64,000 bases of DNA from Pseudoxanthomonas suwonensis (GCF_010093235.1 NZ_PDWP01000019.1:1-64000), one strand, 5' to 3'. Shown: positions 33,993 through 43,719, numbered from the stretch's first letter. Notes: generated from the letters alone by a model not told the origin. Made by a program: numbers and translations.

Positions 33993-35432
33993 TCAGGCCT
34001 CGTAGGCGGATTCGCCGTGCGAGGTGATGTCCAGGCCGACGCGCTCGGCCTCTTCGCTGACGCGCAGGCCGAAGGCCAGCCTGGCGACCAGCAGGGCCAG
34101 CACGGTGACCACGGCGCACCAGACGATGGTGAAGCCGATGCTGACCACCTGGATCCAGACCTGGCTGCCGATGGAGAAGTCGGCGTCGCCGGTGCCGCCC
34201 AGCGACGGAGCGGTGAACACGCCGGTCAGGATCGCGCCGACGATGCCGCCGACGCCGTGCACGCCGAACACGTCGGCGGTGTCGTCGACCTTCAGCAGCT
34301 TCTTCAGGCCGGTGACGCCCCACACGCAGATGGCGCCTGCGGCCAGGCCGATGACGATCGCGCCCAGCGGGCCGACGGTGCCGCAGGCCGGGGTGATGCC
34401 GACCAGGCCGGCGACCGCGCCCGAGGCGGCGCCCAGCGCGGACGGCTTGCCCTTGCTGATGGCCTCGACCAGGGTCCAGCCCACGACCGCCGCCGAGGTG
34501 GCGAGGATGGTGTTGATGAAGGCCAGGGCGGCGGTGCCGTCGGCGGCGGCGGCCGAGCCGGCGTTGAAGCCGAACCAGCCGATCCACAGCAGGGCGGCGC
34601 CGATGAAGGTGAACGGCACGTTGTGCGGCTTCAGCGCGGTCTGGCCGAAGCCCAGGCGCTTGCCGACGAAGTAGGCGCCGACCAGGCCGGCCACGCCGGC
34701 GTTGATGTGCACCACCGTACCGCCGGCGAAGTCGATCGCGCCCAGCTCGCCCAGGTAGCCGCCGCCCCACACGATGTGGGCCATCGGCAGGTAGCTGAAG
34801 GTGAACCACAGCACGGAGAACAGCAGCACGGCCTTGAACTTGATGCGCTCGGCGAAGGCGCCGACGATCAGGGCGGTGGTGATGGCGGCGAAGGTCGACT
34901 GGAAGGCGACGAACAGCAGCTCGGGAATCGTGCCGCTGAGGGTCTCGACGGTAATGCCCTTCAGGAACGACTTCTCGGTGAACGAGCCGAAGAAGGCGTT
35001 GCCTTCGGTGAACACCGCGCTGTAGCCATAGAAGGCCCACAGCACGATCACGACCGAGGCCACGACCAGCACCTGGCTGAGCACCGACAGCACGTTCTTG
35101 CTGCGGACCAGGCCGCCGTAGAACAGGGCCAGGCCGGGCACGATCATCAGCAGCACCAGCAGGGTCGAGGTCAGCATCCAGGCGGTGTCGCCGGAATCAA
35201 GGACGGCCTCTTCCTCCGCGGCCGCTTCGGCGGCGGGCTCGGCGGCAGCGACGTCGGCCGCGGCTTCGGCCACGCCGGCGGTTTCGGCGACCATTTCGGT
35301 GGCGGGCGGCGTCGCGGCCTCCTGGGCCGCGGCGTTGCCGGCGAAGGCCAGGGTGGCCGTCGCGCTGACCAGCATCATCAGGCACACGGAATAGAACCGG
35401 GTCTTCCACCCGGCCAGGATTCGCGTCTTCAT
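33993..35432 (-). CDS. amtB: Ammonium transporter AmtB
   Basis: The product is 479 aa. A signal-like N-terminus (about 1-36) is followed by an unusual Ala/Glu-rich stretch (about 37-75) and then the 11-helix Amt core beginning TAWMLTSTLLVLLMIVPGLALFYGGLVR. The twin pore histidines are present in VVHINAGVAG and FGVHGVGGIVG. It is the partner of glnK, which lies 19 bp upstream in the same operon; GlnK blocks the channel when ammonium is plentiful. Confidence 0.96.
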   Translation of the reverse strand: MKTRILAGWKTRFYSVCLMMLVSATATLAFAGNAAAQEAATPPATEMVAETAGVAEAAADVAAAEPAAEAAAEEEAVLDSGDTAWMLTSTLLVLLMIVPGLALFYGGLVRSKNVLSVLSQVLVVASVVIVLWAFYGYSAVFTEGNAFFGSFTEKSFLKGITVETLSGTIPELLFVAFQSTFAAITTALIVGAFAERIKFKAVLLFSVLWFTFSYLPMAHIVWGGGYLGELGAIDFAGGTVVHINAGVAGLVGAYFVGKRLGFGQTALKPHNVPFTFIGAALLWIGWFGFNAGSAAAADGTAALAFINTILATSAAVVGWTLVEAISKGKPSALGAASGAVAGLVGITPACGTVGPLGAIVIGLAAGAICVWGVTGLKKLLKVDDTADVFGVHGVGGIVGAILTGVFTAPSLGGTGDADFSIGSQVWIQVVSIGFTIVWCAVVTVLALLVARLAFGLRVSEEAERVGLDITSHGESAYEA

Positions 35433-35451
35433 GGGTCTCTCCGGGGTGGGT

Positions 35452-36075
<624 letters not shown>

Positions 36076-37484
36076 TCAGTTGCCGTAGTACAGCTGGTAT
36101 TCCAGCGGGTGGGTCGCCGCGCGGAACTTGGTGACTTCCTGCATCTTCAGCGCGATGTAGCCGTCGATGAAGTCGTCGCTCATGACGCCGCCGGCCTTGA
36201 GGAACTCGCGGTCCGCGTCGAGCGCTTCCAGGGCCTGGTCCAGGCTGGAGCAGACCTTCGGGATGTTCTTCTCCTCCTCCGGCGGCAGGTCGTACAGGTC
36301 CTTGTCGCTCGGCGCACCCGGGTCGATCTGGTTACGGATGCCGTCCAGGCCGGCCATCATCAGCGCGGTGAAGGTCAGGTAGCCGGACTGCAGCGGATCG
36401 GGGAAGCGGATCTCGATGCGGCGGGCCTTCGGGTTGGAGACCCACGGGATGCGGCAGGAAGCCGAGCGGTTGCGGGCCGAGTAGGCCAGCATCACCGGCG
36501 CCTCGAAGCCCGGGACCAGGCGCTTGTAGCTGTTGGTGCCGGAGTTGGCGAAGGCGTTGATCGCCTTGGCGTGCTTGAAGATGCCGCCGATGTACCACAG
36601 CGCCAGCTGCGACAGGCCGCCGTAGCCGTCGCCGGAGAACAGGTTCTTGCCGTCCTTGCCCAGCGACTGGTGCACGTGCATGCCGCTGCCGTTGTCGCCG
36701 ACGATCGGCTTGGGCATGAAGGTGGCGGTCTTGCCGTTGCGGTGGGCGACGTTCTTGACGATGTACTTCAGCGTCAGCAGCTCGTCGGCCTTCTTCACCA
36801 GGGTGTTGAACTTGGTGCCGATCTCGCACTGGCCGGCGGTGGCCACCTCGTGGTGGTGGACCTCGACCTCGATGCCGGCCTCTTCCAGGGTCTTGCACAT
36901 CTCGGCGCGCAGGTCGTGCAGCGAGTCGGCCGGGCCGACCGGGAAGTAGCCGCCCTTCACGCCAGGGCGGTAGCCGGTGTTGCCGGTCTCGTACTTGGTG
37001 CCGCTGTTCCAAGCCGCTTCCTCGGACTCGATCTCGAAGAAGGTGTGGCCCATGTCGTTGGCGTAGCGCACGGCGTCGAAGATGAAGAACTCCGGCTCGG
37101 GGCCGAAGAACGCCAGGTCGGCGATGCCGGAGGACTTGAGGTAGGCCTCGGCGCGCTTGGCCACGCCGCGCGGGCAGCGCGCATAGGCCTGCATGGTCGC
37201 CGGGTCGAGCACGTCGCAGGTCAGGATCAGGGTCGGGTCGGCGGTGAACGGATCGAGCAGCGCGGTCTCCGGATCCGGCATCAGCAGCATGTCCGACTCT
37301 TGATGCCCTTCCAGCCGGCGATCGAGGAGCCGTCGAACATCTTGCCGTCCTCGAACAGCGCGTCCTCGACGATGCTGGCCGGGAAGGTGACGTGCTGCTG
37401 CACGCCGCGCATGTCGACGAATCGCAGGTCGACGAACTCGACCTTGTTGTCCTTGATCAGCTTCTGAACGTTTTCCACGGACAT
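36076..37484 (-). pseudogene. glnA: Glutamine synthetase type I, interrupted by a -1 frameshift as given
   Basis: The enzyme condenses glutamate and ammonia. The N-terminal 60 or so residues ([14 protein letters not shown] to IAGWKGIK) read in one frame and run into a stop at 37281; the rest ([15 protein letters not shown] to LEYQLYYGN) continues in another frame. One base is missing between 37299 and 37300, where GGCATCAA(C or G)GAGTCG is expected. Restoring it gives exactly 469 aa, the GlnA length. The rest is intact: FGPEPEFF, the [10 protein letters not shown]-type ATP site and the adenylylation Tyr in KDLYDLPP. As the main ammonium-assimilating enzyme, it is more likely hit by a sequencing error than truly lost. 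NtrC, IHF and sigma-54 sites lie upstream. Confidence 0.92.
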
Positions 37485-37519
37485 CGCGTGCAACCTCGGG
37501 GTGATGGGTAACCACCCAG

Positions 37520-37537
37520 TAGCACGGCGCGTGCCAA
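37520..37537 (-). promoter_or_regulatory. Sigma-54 promoter of glnA
   Basis: On the minus strand TTGGCACGCGCCGTGCTA carries GG and GC with the required 10-nt spacing. Transcription would begin near 37510, 26 nt before the ATG. It is nearly the same as the promoter at 6419-6436. Confidence 0.78.
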
Positions 37538-37552
37538 CTGGAAGAACCGTCA

Positions 37553-37565
37553 CAAGCCATTGATT
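37553..37565 (-). promoter_or_regulatory. IHF consensus upstream of the glnA promoter
   Basis: AATCAATGGCTTG on the minus strand fits WATCAANNNNTTR exactly and lies 17 bp from the -24 GG, between the promoter and the NtrC sites. The bend would let NtrC touch the polymerase. Confidence 0.55.
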
Positions 37566-37596
37566 TGACTTAACTCCGTCCCTGAAGCGGGGATGT

Positions 37597-37613
37597 CGCA
37601 CCAAACAGGTGCA
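37597..37613. promoter_or_regulatory. NtrC-type site upstream of glnA
   Basis: CGCAC, 7 nt, GTGCA differs from the NtrC consensus at one base and is centred about 95 bp before the predicted glnA start point, a typical enhancer distance. Confidence 0.62.
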
Positions 37614-37620
37614 TTATTTT

Positions 37621-37637
37621 GGTGCGGCTCTTGCACC
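37621..37637. promoter_or_regulatory. Second palindrome in the glnA-uppP gap
   Basis: GGTGC, 7 nt, GCACC is a perfect 5+5 palindrome of NtrC-site length, but with arms in the opposite order from TGCAC-N7-GTGCA. It may be a second, weaker NtrC element or an operator for uppP. Confidence 0.35.
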
Positions 37638-37715
37638 ACTTTGGGGATATACGCAGTGCAGCATTTGCTCGCGTATGCTCAGGCACACCCCCGCCCGAAA
37701 CCGACAAACCCCCAC

Positions 37716-38507
37716 GTGTCCGACATGCTCTCCGCCCTGCTGCTGGGCATCCTCGAAGGACTGACGGAATTCCTGCCCATCTCCAGCACCGGGCACCTGC
37801 TGATCGCACAGCACTGGCTCGGAGCCAGGTCGGATTTCTTCAACATCGTCATCCAGGCCGGCGCGATCCTCGCCGTGACCCTGGTGTTCCGCCGCCGCCT
37901 GTGGGAACTGGCCACCGGCCTCGGCGATCCGGCCAATCGCGACTACGTCGCCAAGCTGGCGGTCGCGTTCCTGGTGACCGCGATGGTCGGGCTGCCGGTG
38001 CGCCTGGCCGGCTGGGAACTGCCGGAGACGGTCACCCCGATCGCCTGGGCGCTGGTGCTGGGCGGCGTGTGGATGCTGGTGGCCGAGCACTACGCCGGCA
38101 AGCGCGGCGACGTGCCCACGATCAGCTGGAAGGTCGCGGTCCTGGTCGGCCTGGCGCAGGTGGTGGCGGGCGTGTTCCCGGGCACCTCGCGCTCGGCCGC
38201 GGCGATCTTCATGGCCATGCTGGCCGGCACCAGCCGCCGTGCCTCGGCCGCCGAGTTCGTGTTCCTGGTCGGCATCCCGACCATGTTCGCCGCCAGCGCG
38301 TACGCCTTCCTGGAGCTGGCGATGGAAGGCGGGCTGGGCGGCGAAGCCTGGGGCGACGTGCTGCTCGCGTTCGCTGCCGCCGCAGTCACCGGTTTCGCCG
38401 TGGTGCGCTGGCTGATGGGTTACATCAAGGCACACCCGTTCACCGGCTTCGCGGTCTACCGGATCCTGTTCGGCCTCGGCCTGCTGGTGCTGATGCCGGC
38501 GCTGTAA
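37716..38507 (+). CDS. uppP: Undecaprenyl-diphosphatase UppP/BacA
   Basis: This 263-aa polytopic inner-membrane enzyme dephosphorylates undecaprenyl diphosphate to recycle the peptidoglycan lipid carrier; extra copies give bacitracin resistance. The signatures LEGLTEFLPISSTGH near the N-terminus and VFPGTSRSAA later are intact, with about eight membrane helices. I prefer the GTG at 37716 because it gives the family N-terminus (M)SDMLSALLLG; the ATG at 37725 is the alternative. It is divergent from glnA. Confidence 0.94.
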   Translation: MSDMLSALLLGILEGLTEFLPISSTGHLLIAQHWLGARSDFFNIVIQAGAILAVTLVFRRRLWELATGLGDPANRDYVAKLAVAFLVTAMVGLPVRLAGWELPETVTPIAWALVLGGVWMLVAEHYAGKRGDVPTISWKVAVLVGLAQVVAGVFPGTSRSAAAIFMAMLAGTSRRASAAEFVFLVGIPTMFAASAYAFLELAMEGGLGGEAWGDVLLAFAAAAVTGFAVVRWLMGYIKAHPFTGFAVYRILFGLGLLVLMPAL

Positions 38508-38558
38508 CACCTGGCGGCGCAGGATCGCGCTACTCCCTGCCACCCCCGGAGGCACGCC

Positions 38559-39353
38559 ATGTCTGCGGTTCCACGCACCCTCCTGCCGCTGCTGCTGGCC
38601 GCCATGCTGGAAGGCTGCGCCTCCCCGGGAGGAAGCTCCGCGCTGCCGGCCGGCGAAGTCGCCACGCTGCTGGCGGCGCACCACTGGCGGCTGGACGAGG
38701 CCACCGACCGGCGCGGCCGCGCCATCGACGCGCTCATGGCCCGGCCCGGCCAGCCCCTGCAGCTGGACTTCGGCGACGGCCGCCTGGCCGTCTCCAACAC
38801 CTGCAACCGCATGTCCGCGCCGTGGCGCATCGAAGCGGATGCGCTGCAGCTGGGACCACTGGCATCGACGATGATGGCGTGCACCGACCCGGCGCTGGCA
38901 TCGCTGGACCGCGAGGTCGCCACGCGCCTGCGGGGGCGCCTGCAGCTGGCGCTGGACGCCGGCCCGCGGCCGCGCCTGGTGCTCACCACCGCCGGCGGCG
39001 ACCGCCTGGCGTTCTCCGGCCATCCCACTGCCGCCACGCGCCACGGCGGGGTGCCGGAGCGGATCTTCCTCGAGGTCGCCGCCCAGGCCCGGCCGTGCCA
39101 CCACCCCTTGATGCCGGAAATGCAGTGCCTGCAGGTGCGCCAGGTGCATTACGACGCGCACGGGCTGGAAGCCGGCCCCCGTGGCGAATGGCAGCTGCTT
39201 TACGACCCCATCGAGGGCTACGTGCACCGGCCCGGCGTGCGCACCGTGTTGCGCATCGACCATTACCGGCGCCGCGAACCGGTGCCGGCCGACGCCTCGC
39301 GCCATGCCTACGTGCTGGACATGGTGGTCGAATCGGAGGCGGTGGACCCGTAG
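38559..39353 (+). CDS. META and DUF4377 domain lipoprotein
   Basis: The product is 264 aa. A signal with lipobox-like LEGC (about 17-20) suggests a lipoprotein. An HslJ/META-type domain follows (HHWRLDEATDRRGR, FGDGRLAVSNTCNRMSAPW, STMMACTDPALASLDREV). The C-terminal part carries the DUF4377 pattern (ERIFLEVAAQARPCHHP, MQCLQVRQV). Such proteins are linked to envelope stress or heat tolerance in other species, but the biochemical role is unknown. It starts 51 bp after uppP. Confidence 0.82.
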   Translation: MSAVPRTLLPLLLAAMLEGCASPGGSSALPAGEVATLLAAHHWRLDEATDRRGRAIDALMARPGQPLQLDFGDGRLAVSNTCNRMSAPWRIEADALQLGPLASTMMACTDPALASLDREVATRLRGRLQLALDAGPRPRLVLTTAGGDRLAFSGHPTAATRHGGVPERIFLEVAAQARPCHHPLMPEMQCLQVRQVHYDAHGLEAGPRGEWQLLYDPIEGYVHRPGVRTVLRIDHYRRREPVPADASRHAYVLDMVVESEAVDP

Positions 39354-39356
39354 GCC

Positions 39357-39962
39357 TCAGGCCATCGGCTGGCGCAGGATGGTCTTCCACTTCGCCGGCG
39401 CGATCCGGCGCGCGTCGTTGAGGTAGATCTCGTGGTGGCGGCCGCGCAGCGCCGAACGGGCGCGGATGTACTCGTGCAGGCGCACGATCGCCGGCCCCTC
39501 CTCCGCATATGGGCCCACGTGCAGCAGCTGCGCGCAGCGGCCCTCGGCGAGGGTTTCCAGGCGCACCCGTCCCAGCGCCGGCAAGGCCTTCTTCGCGCCG
39601 GCCGAGACCACAGCGGCCGCGACCATGGCCGCGTCCACCTCCGGCGGCTGCATGATCATCGCCGTCCACTGCCATGCATCGCGCGCGCCACGCACGAAGC
39701 TGGACAGGTCGTCGGACCACCACGACGCCTCCAGCGGCATCACCACGTAGTCCAGCGCGCGCTGCTTCTTCAGCGCGAACTTGAGCGTGTAGGCCACCGC
39801 GAACAGCGCCTCGACCGCCTCGCGCCACGCGGGCGAGGCATCGGGATCGCCGCGCCCGTCGACCATGAGGAAACCGAAGGCGGGAACCTCGACCTCCACG
39901 ATGCCACTGGCCGGCGGACGGTAGAGCGAGCCCAGTTCGCGCTTGAGGTCGATCTTCCGCAT
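39357..39962 (-). CDS. GyrI-like small-molecule-binding domain protein
   Basis: This 201-aa cytoplasmic protein lacks a DNA-binding domain. The GyrI-like (SOUL/BRE) fold is indicated by EVPAFGFLMVDGRGDP, FAVAYTLKFALKK and the late YAEEGPAIVRLHEYIRARSALRGRHHEIYLNDARR. Stand-alone members bind hydrophobic or cationic small molecules and may hydrolyse or sequester them. It starts 21 bp after the PEBP gene on the same strand. Confidence 0.82.
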   Translation of the reverse strand: MRKIDLKRELGSLYRPPASGIVEVEVPAFGFLMVDGRGDPDASPAWREAVEALFAVAYTLKFALKKQRALDYVVMPLEASWWSDDLSSFVRGARDAWQWTAMIMQPPEVDAAMVAAAVVSAGAKKALPALGRVRLETLAEGRCAQLLHVGPYAEEGPAIVRLHEYIRARSALRGRHHEIYLNDARRIAPAKWKTILRQPMA

Positions 39963-39983
39963 GGCCGGAGACCGCGCGGCGCC

Positions 39984-40595
39984 TCAGCCCAGGCGGTTGT
40001 TGAGGGTGTAGGTGCCGTGCACCGCCGCCTCGCCGCGTACGTGGCCGTGCATGGCGCGCAGCACCTGGCCGGCGGTGAAGCGGTCCGGCACGTCCAGGCG
40101 CGGCACGTCCAGCGCGAACAGGCGGAAGAAGTAGCGGTGCACGCGGGCGTCGTTGAACGGCGGATACGGGCCGTCGTAGCCGTGGTAGTCGCCGCCCATC
40201 TCCGCGTCGCCGGCGAACCAGGCGGTGTAGTCGTTGATGCCCTGGCGCGCGCCGGGCGGCCCCGGCGGCTGGCGCTTGCCGCCACGGGTCACCCCGTCGC
40301 TGCAGCTGCCGGCCTCGATCACGCGCACGGCGGGATCGATGTCGACCATCGCCCAGTGCACGAACTCGGTGCGCGGCTGGCCAACCGGGATCTCCATGTC
40401 CTGGCGGCCGACCGTTTCCGGCACGGTCGGCGCGTCCGGATCGATGCACAGCAGGACCAGCGAACGGGTGCCCTCCGGCACGCCGTCCCAGGCCAGGTGC
40501 GGGTTGCGGTTGCCGCCGAAGCCGTCGACGGCACCCAGCGCGAACTCGGCGGCGATCGGGCCACCGGCGGGGAAACTGTCGCTCCAGATGCGCAT
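39984..40595 (-). CDS. YbhB/YbcL-family PEBP-like protein
   Basis: This 203-aa protein of the phosphatidylethanolamine-binding (Raf kinase inhibitor-like) family has the ligand-pocket motifs PHLAWDGVPEGTRSLVLLCIDPDAP, FVHWAMVDIDP and YHGYDGPYPPFNDARVHRYFFRLFALD. No signal peptide is present, so it acts in the cytoplasm. Function in bacteria is not established. It is probably co-transcribed with the GyrI-like gene. Confidence 0.9.
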   Translation of the reverse strand: MRIWSDSFPAGGPIAAEFALGAVDGFGGNRNPHLAWDGVPEGTRSLVLLCIDPDAPTVPETVGRQDMEIPVGQPRTEFVHWAMVDIDPAVRVIEAGSCSDGVTRGGKRQPPGPPGARQGINDYTAWFAGDAEMGGDYHGYDGPYPPFNDARVHRYFFRLFALDVPRLDVPDRFTAGQVLRAMHGHVRGEAAVHGTYTLNNRLG

Positions 40596-40614
40596 GGTCC
40601 TTCCTCCTTGTGGA

Positions 40615-42681
40615 TCAGTCCGCAGCGTAGCCGAGGCGCACGGCGACCGGCGTCAGCGCCGCGAACGGGCCGGCCAGCGCCTGCGCGTATGCGCGCCAGC
40701 GCCCCGCGGGCAGGCGCGGCGGAGCCGGCGGGGCCGGCGGCAGGGGCACGCCCAGCACCTGGCTGAGCGAGGCGCCGAGCGCGACCGGATCGTTGATCAC
40801 CTCGTCCACGCGCAGCAGCAGGTGCGGATAGAGCTCCTGCTCGTGCAGGTCGGCGAGCTGCCCCAGCACCCCGGCCAGCCATCGCGCCGCCTCGTCGGCC
40901 GAGGCCAGCTGCAGCGGCAGCGGCGCGCCGTGCGCGTACCAGTCCAGCAGCATGTCGCGCGGGTCGCGCAGGACCGCCATCAGGCGCCCGCCCGGCAGGT
41001 GCGGGCGCAGGGCCAGCAGCAGGGCGTTGTCCCAGTGCAGCAGCCAGTCGACGACCTCGGTGTCGGTGGCACCCCGCGCCGGCAGGCGCTCGCGCCACTG
41101 CGCCACCACCGCGTCCGCCGGCAGGCGGCCTTCGGCCAGGGCCGGGCCGGTGCCCAGGCTCTGCAGCGGATCCTGCGGCGGACCGGGACGGAAGCGGTCG
41201 GTCAGCAGCGGCGCGCCGGCGGCGGTGAGCAGGTCGACCACGCGCTCCACGGCCGAACCCGGGGCGCCCCACAGCAGCACCGGGCGCGGCGCGTCGGCCG
41301 CGGCCTCGGCCAGTGCGGGCCAGGACTGCGGGGCCACGGCCGGGGCCGGCGGCTCGGCACGGCGCCCGCGGTTGCCGTCATGCAGTTCCTGCCACAGCGA
41401 CAGTGCCTCCTCGCTGCGGCCGAGGCGGTCGAGCAGGCGGCCGATCCAGCCGCCGACCACGTCGCGCCGCGGCCCCTCCGGCGTCCGCTCCATGATCTGG
41501 CGCGCCCGTGCAAGCGCGGCATCGGGATCGGCTTCCAGCTGCGACTCGACCAGGAACTGCAGGCCCGCCGGATGTTCGGGCGCGACCTCCAGGAGCCGGC
41601 GCGCGGCCTCGCCCACGACCGCGGCATCGCCGATCCGACCGGCATGGGCCAGCGCCGCCTCCAGCGCCGGCACGTGCCCGGGCATCGCCGCCAGCCATCG
41701 CTCGAGGACGGCCGAGGCCTCGGCACTGCCCGGCTGCTCGAACGACTGGCGTGCGGCCCACAGCATGCCGTTGCCCGGGTGGGCGGCCAGCAGCGATTCC
41801 AGGGTGGCGCGGCCGTCGTCGCGGTCGCCGGTGGCGGCCCACAGGTTCATCAGCCCGCGCAGGGCCAGGGCATCGTCGGGTGCCGCTTCCAGCGCGGCCC
41901 CCAGCCACTGGCGCGCCTGGCCGGCGCGTCGCGCCTGCAGGGCGTAGAGGCCGGCCGTGCGCAGGAGCGCGGGCGTGGCGGAGGCCGGCTCGGCCAGCAA
42001 CGGCGCCAGCAGGTCGGCGGCCTCGCTGGGGCGGCCCTGCGCGGCGACCGCCTGCGCCAGCAGCGGCTGCACGCCCCGCGCGTCCGGGACCAGGTCGACG
42101 ACGCGGCGGAGCGCCTGCTCGGCGAACGCGTGGTGGCCCTTGGCCGCGTAGGCGAAGGCCAGCACCGAGAACCCCTGGGGATCGTCCGGCAGCCGCTTGC
42201 TGGCGGCCGAAGCCAGGGCCAGGGCGCGCTCGGCGTCGCCACGGCGCATCGCCAGCAGGCCGTCCAGGGCCGCCAGCTCCGGATGGCCCTCGCCGATGCG
42301 CGCGGCGATGCGCACCAGGCGCTCGGCCTCGTCCAGCCGGCCGAGGGACATCGCCAGGCGCGCCTGGGCGAGGTAGGCCGGCAGGTTGTTCGGATCCAGC
42401 TCCAGGCTCTGCCCGAACGCGGCGTGCGCGGCGGCCGCGTCGCCCTTGCGCGCCAGCAGCAGCGCGCGATCGTGGTGCAGGCCGGCATCGTCCGGGGCCA
42501 GGGCGATGGCCTGGTCCAGTGCCGCCAGCGCGGCGGCGGGGTCGCCGGACTGCGCCAGCGCATGGGCCAGCGCGCGGTGGGCGGCGGCGAGGCCGGGCTC
42601 GGCGGCGGTCCATTCGCGCGCCAGCTGCAGCGCCTCGTCGTGCGCGCCGCGTTCCAGGGCCTGGTGGATCTTCTGCTGCAT
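40615..42681 (-). CDS. TPR protein with C-terminal sulfotransferase-like domain
   Basis: The product is 688 aa. TPR repeats span roughly 1-430 (for example AALDQAIALAPDDAGLHHDRALLLARKGD and FGQSLELDPNNLPAYLAQARL). The C-terminal 230 residues look like a sulfotransferase of the type usually fused to TPRs, but the 5'-PSB loop is atypical: LLWGAPGSAVERVVDLL instead of a Gly-Ser-Thr loop. The later RDPRDMLLDWYA matches the 3'-phosphate segment. It may be an inactive or divergent member. No signal peptide. Confidence 0.78.
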   Translation of the reverse strand: MQQKIHQALERGAHDEALQLAREWTAAEPGLAAAHRALAHALAQSGDPAAALAALDQAIALAPDDAGLHHDRALLLARKGDAAAAHAAFGQSLELDPNNLPAYLAQARLAMSLGRLDEAERLVRIAARIGEGHPELAALDGLLAMRRGDAERALALASAASKRLPDDPQGFSVLAFAYAAKGHHAFAEQALRRVVDLVPDARGVQPLLAQAVAAQGRPSEAADLLAPLLAEPASATPALLRTAGLYALQARRAGQARQWLGAALEAAPDDALALRGLMNLWAATGDRDDGRATLESLLAAHPGNGMLWAARQSFEQPGSAEASAVLERWLAAMPGHVPALEAALAHAGRIGDAAVVGEAARRLLEVAPEHPAGLQFLVESQLEADPDAALARARQIMERTPEGPRRDVVGGWIGRLLDRLGRSEEALSLWQELHDGNRGRRAEPPAPAVAPQSWPALAEAAADAPRPVLLWGAPGSAVERVVDLLTAAGAPLLTDRFRPGPPQDPLQSLGTGPALAEGRLPADAVVAQWRERLPARGATDTEVVDWLLHWDNALLLALRPHLPGGRLMAVLRDPRDMLLDWYAHGAPLPLQLASADEAARWLAGVLGQLADLHEQELYPHLLLRVDEVINDPVALGASLSQVLGVPLPPAPPAPPRLPAGRWRAYAQALAGPFAALTPVAVRLGYAAD

Positions 42682-42723
42682 CGGGGCTTTCCACGGGAAA
42701 ACCCGGATTCTAGCCTGCGCCGC

Positions 42724-43719
42724 TCAGTCTGCCGGCAGCGCCGCGCACAGCCGTTCGGCCACCCAACGCTCGGCGAAGCCGTCGCCGTGCAGGTTCTCGA
42801 CGAAGGCGCAGTGCCCGCCCCACGAGGCCACTTCCAGCCGCACCCGCGGCGGCAGCTGCCAGTGCTCGAAGTCCTCGAACGGGATCACCGGGTCGTCGCG
42901 CGACATCAGGATGTCGGACGGGACTTCCAGCGCGGCCAGGCGCTGGCCGGCGATCGAGTAGCTGTCGAAGTAGGCCTCGACCGAGCCGAAACCGGCGTGG
43001 CGCTGCGCCAGCCAGCCCATCAGGCCGCGCAGGTCCAGCTGCAGGGTGGCGTCGTCGTAGCCGAAGCGCTCCGGGAACAGCTCGCGCTTGCGCAGCAGCG
43101 AGCTGCGCCACTTGCGCCGGAAATACCAGTCGTAGAACTGCGGCGCGCGCTCCATGTGCTCCATGGTCCGCGACGGGTCCACCAGCGGGCAGACCGCGGC
43201 GATGTGGCGCAGCGGCAGGCCGGCCAGCGCCGCGCGCAGGCCCAGGCGCAGGGCGTGGTTGCCGCCCAGCGAGTAACCGGCCACCACCAGGTCGCGCACC
43301 CCCAGGCGCGCGACCATGTCCGCGGCCGCGTGCACCACCTCGTCGAGGCGGTTGGAGTGGAACAGGTCCTCGTTGAGGTGGTGGGTGTCGCCGTGGTCGC
43401 GGAAGTTGAGGCGGAAGACCTCGAAGCCGCAGGCCAGCAGGCGGGCGGCGGTCATGCGCATGTAGCCGGACTCGGCGCTGCCTTCCCAGCCATGCAGCAG
43501 CAGCGCCATGCCGCGCGGAGCCATCCCGGGCACCCGGCTGTGCCAGCCCTGCAGGCGCACGCCGTTGCCGCCGTCGAGGATCAGTTCGCGGCTCTGCGCG
43601 CCCACGGCCGCGAGCGCACGCAGTCCGCGGTGGCGGCGCAGGGCGCTGGAACCGAGGACCGACTGCAGGTGCGGGTTGCGCAGCAGGCGCGGCGGCTGGA
43701 AATCGGCGGCGGTGAGCAT
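42724..43719 (-). CDS. YheT-family alpha/beta hydrolase
   Basis: The product is 331 aa. The alpha/beta-hydrolase features are LLLHGWEG (oxyanion), the nucleophile elbow GYSLGGN, Asp in MSRDDPVIP and His in SWGGHCAF. The N-terminal FQPPRLLRNPHLQSVLGS is diagnostic of the YheT/ABHD1-3 group, which hydrolyse ester or phospholipid substrates that are not well defined in bacteria. All triad residues are present. Confidence 0.9.
   Translation of the reverse strand: MLTAADFQPPRLLRNPHLQSVLGSSALRRHRGLRALAAVGAQSRELILDGGNGVRLQGWHSRVPGMAPRGMALLLHGWEGSAESGYMRMTAARLLACGFEVFRLNFRDHGDTHHLNEDLFHSNRLDEVVHAAADMVARLGVRDLVVAGYSLGGNHALRLGLRAALAGLPLRHIAAVCPLVDPSRTMEHMERAPQFYDWYFRRKWRSSLLRKRELFPERFGYDDATLQLDLRGLMGWLAQRHAGFGSVEAYFDSYSIAGQRLAALEVPSDILMSRDDPVIPFEDFEHWQLPPRVRLEVASWGGHCAFVENLHGDGFAERWVAERLCAALPAD

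Noticed and set aside
37649-37676. ATACGC...GCGTAT inverted repeat upstream of uppP
   Set aside because: The arms are only 6 bp with a 16-nt spacer; too weak to call an operator.
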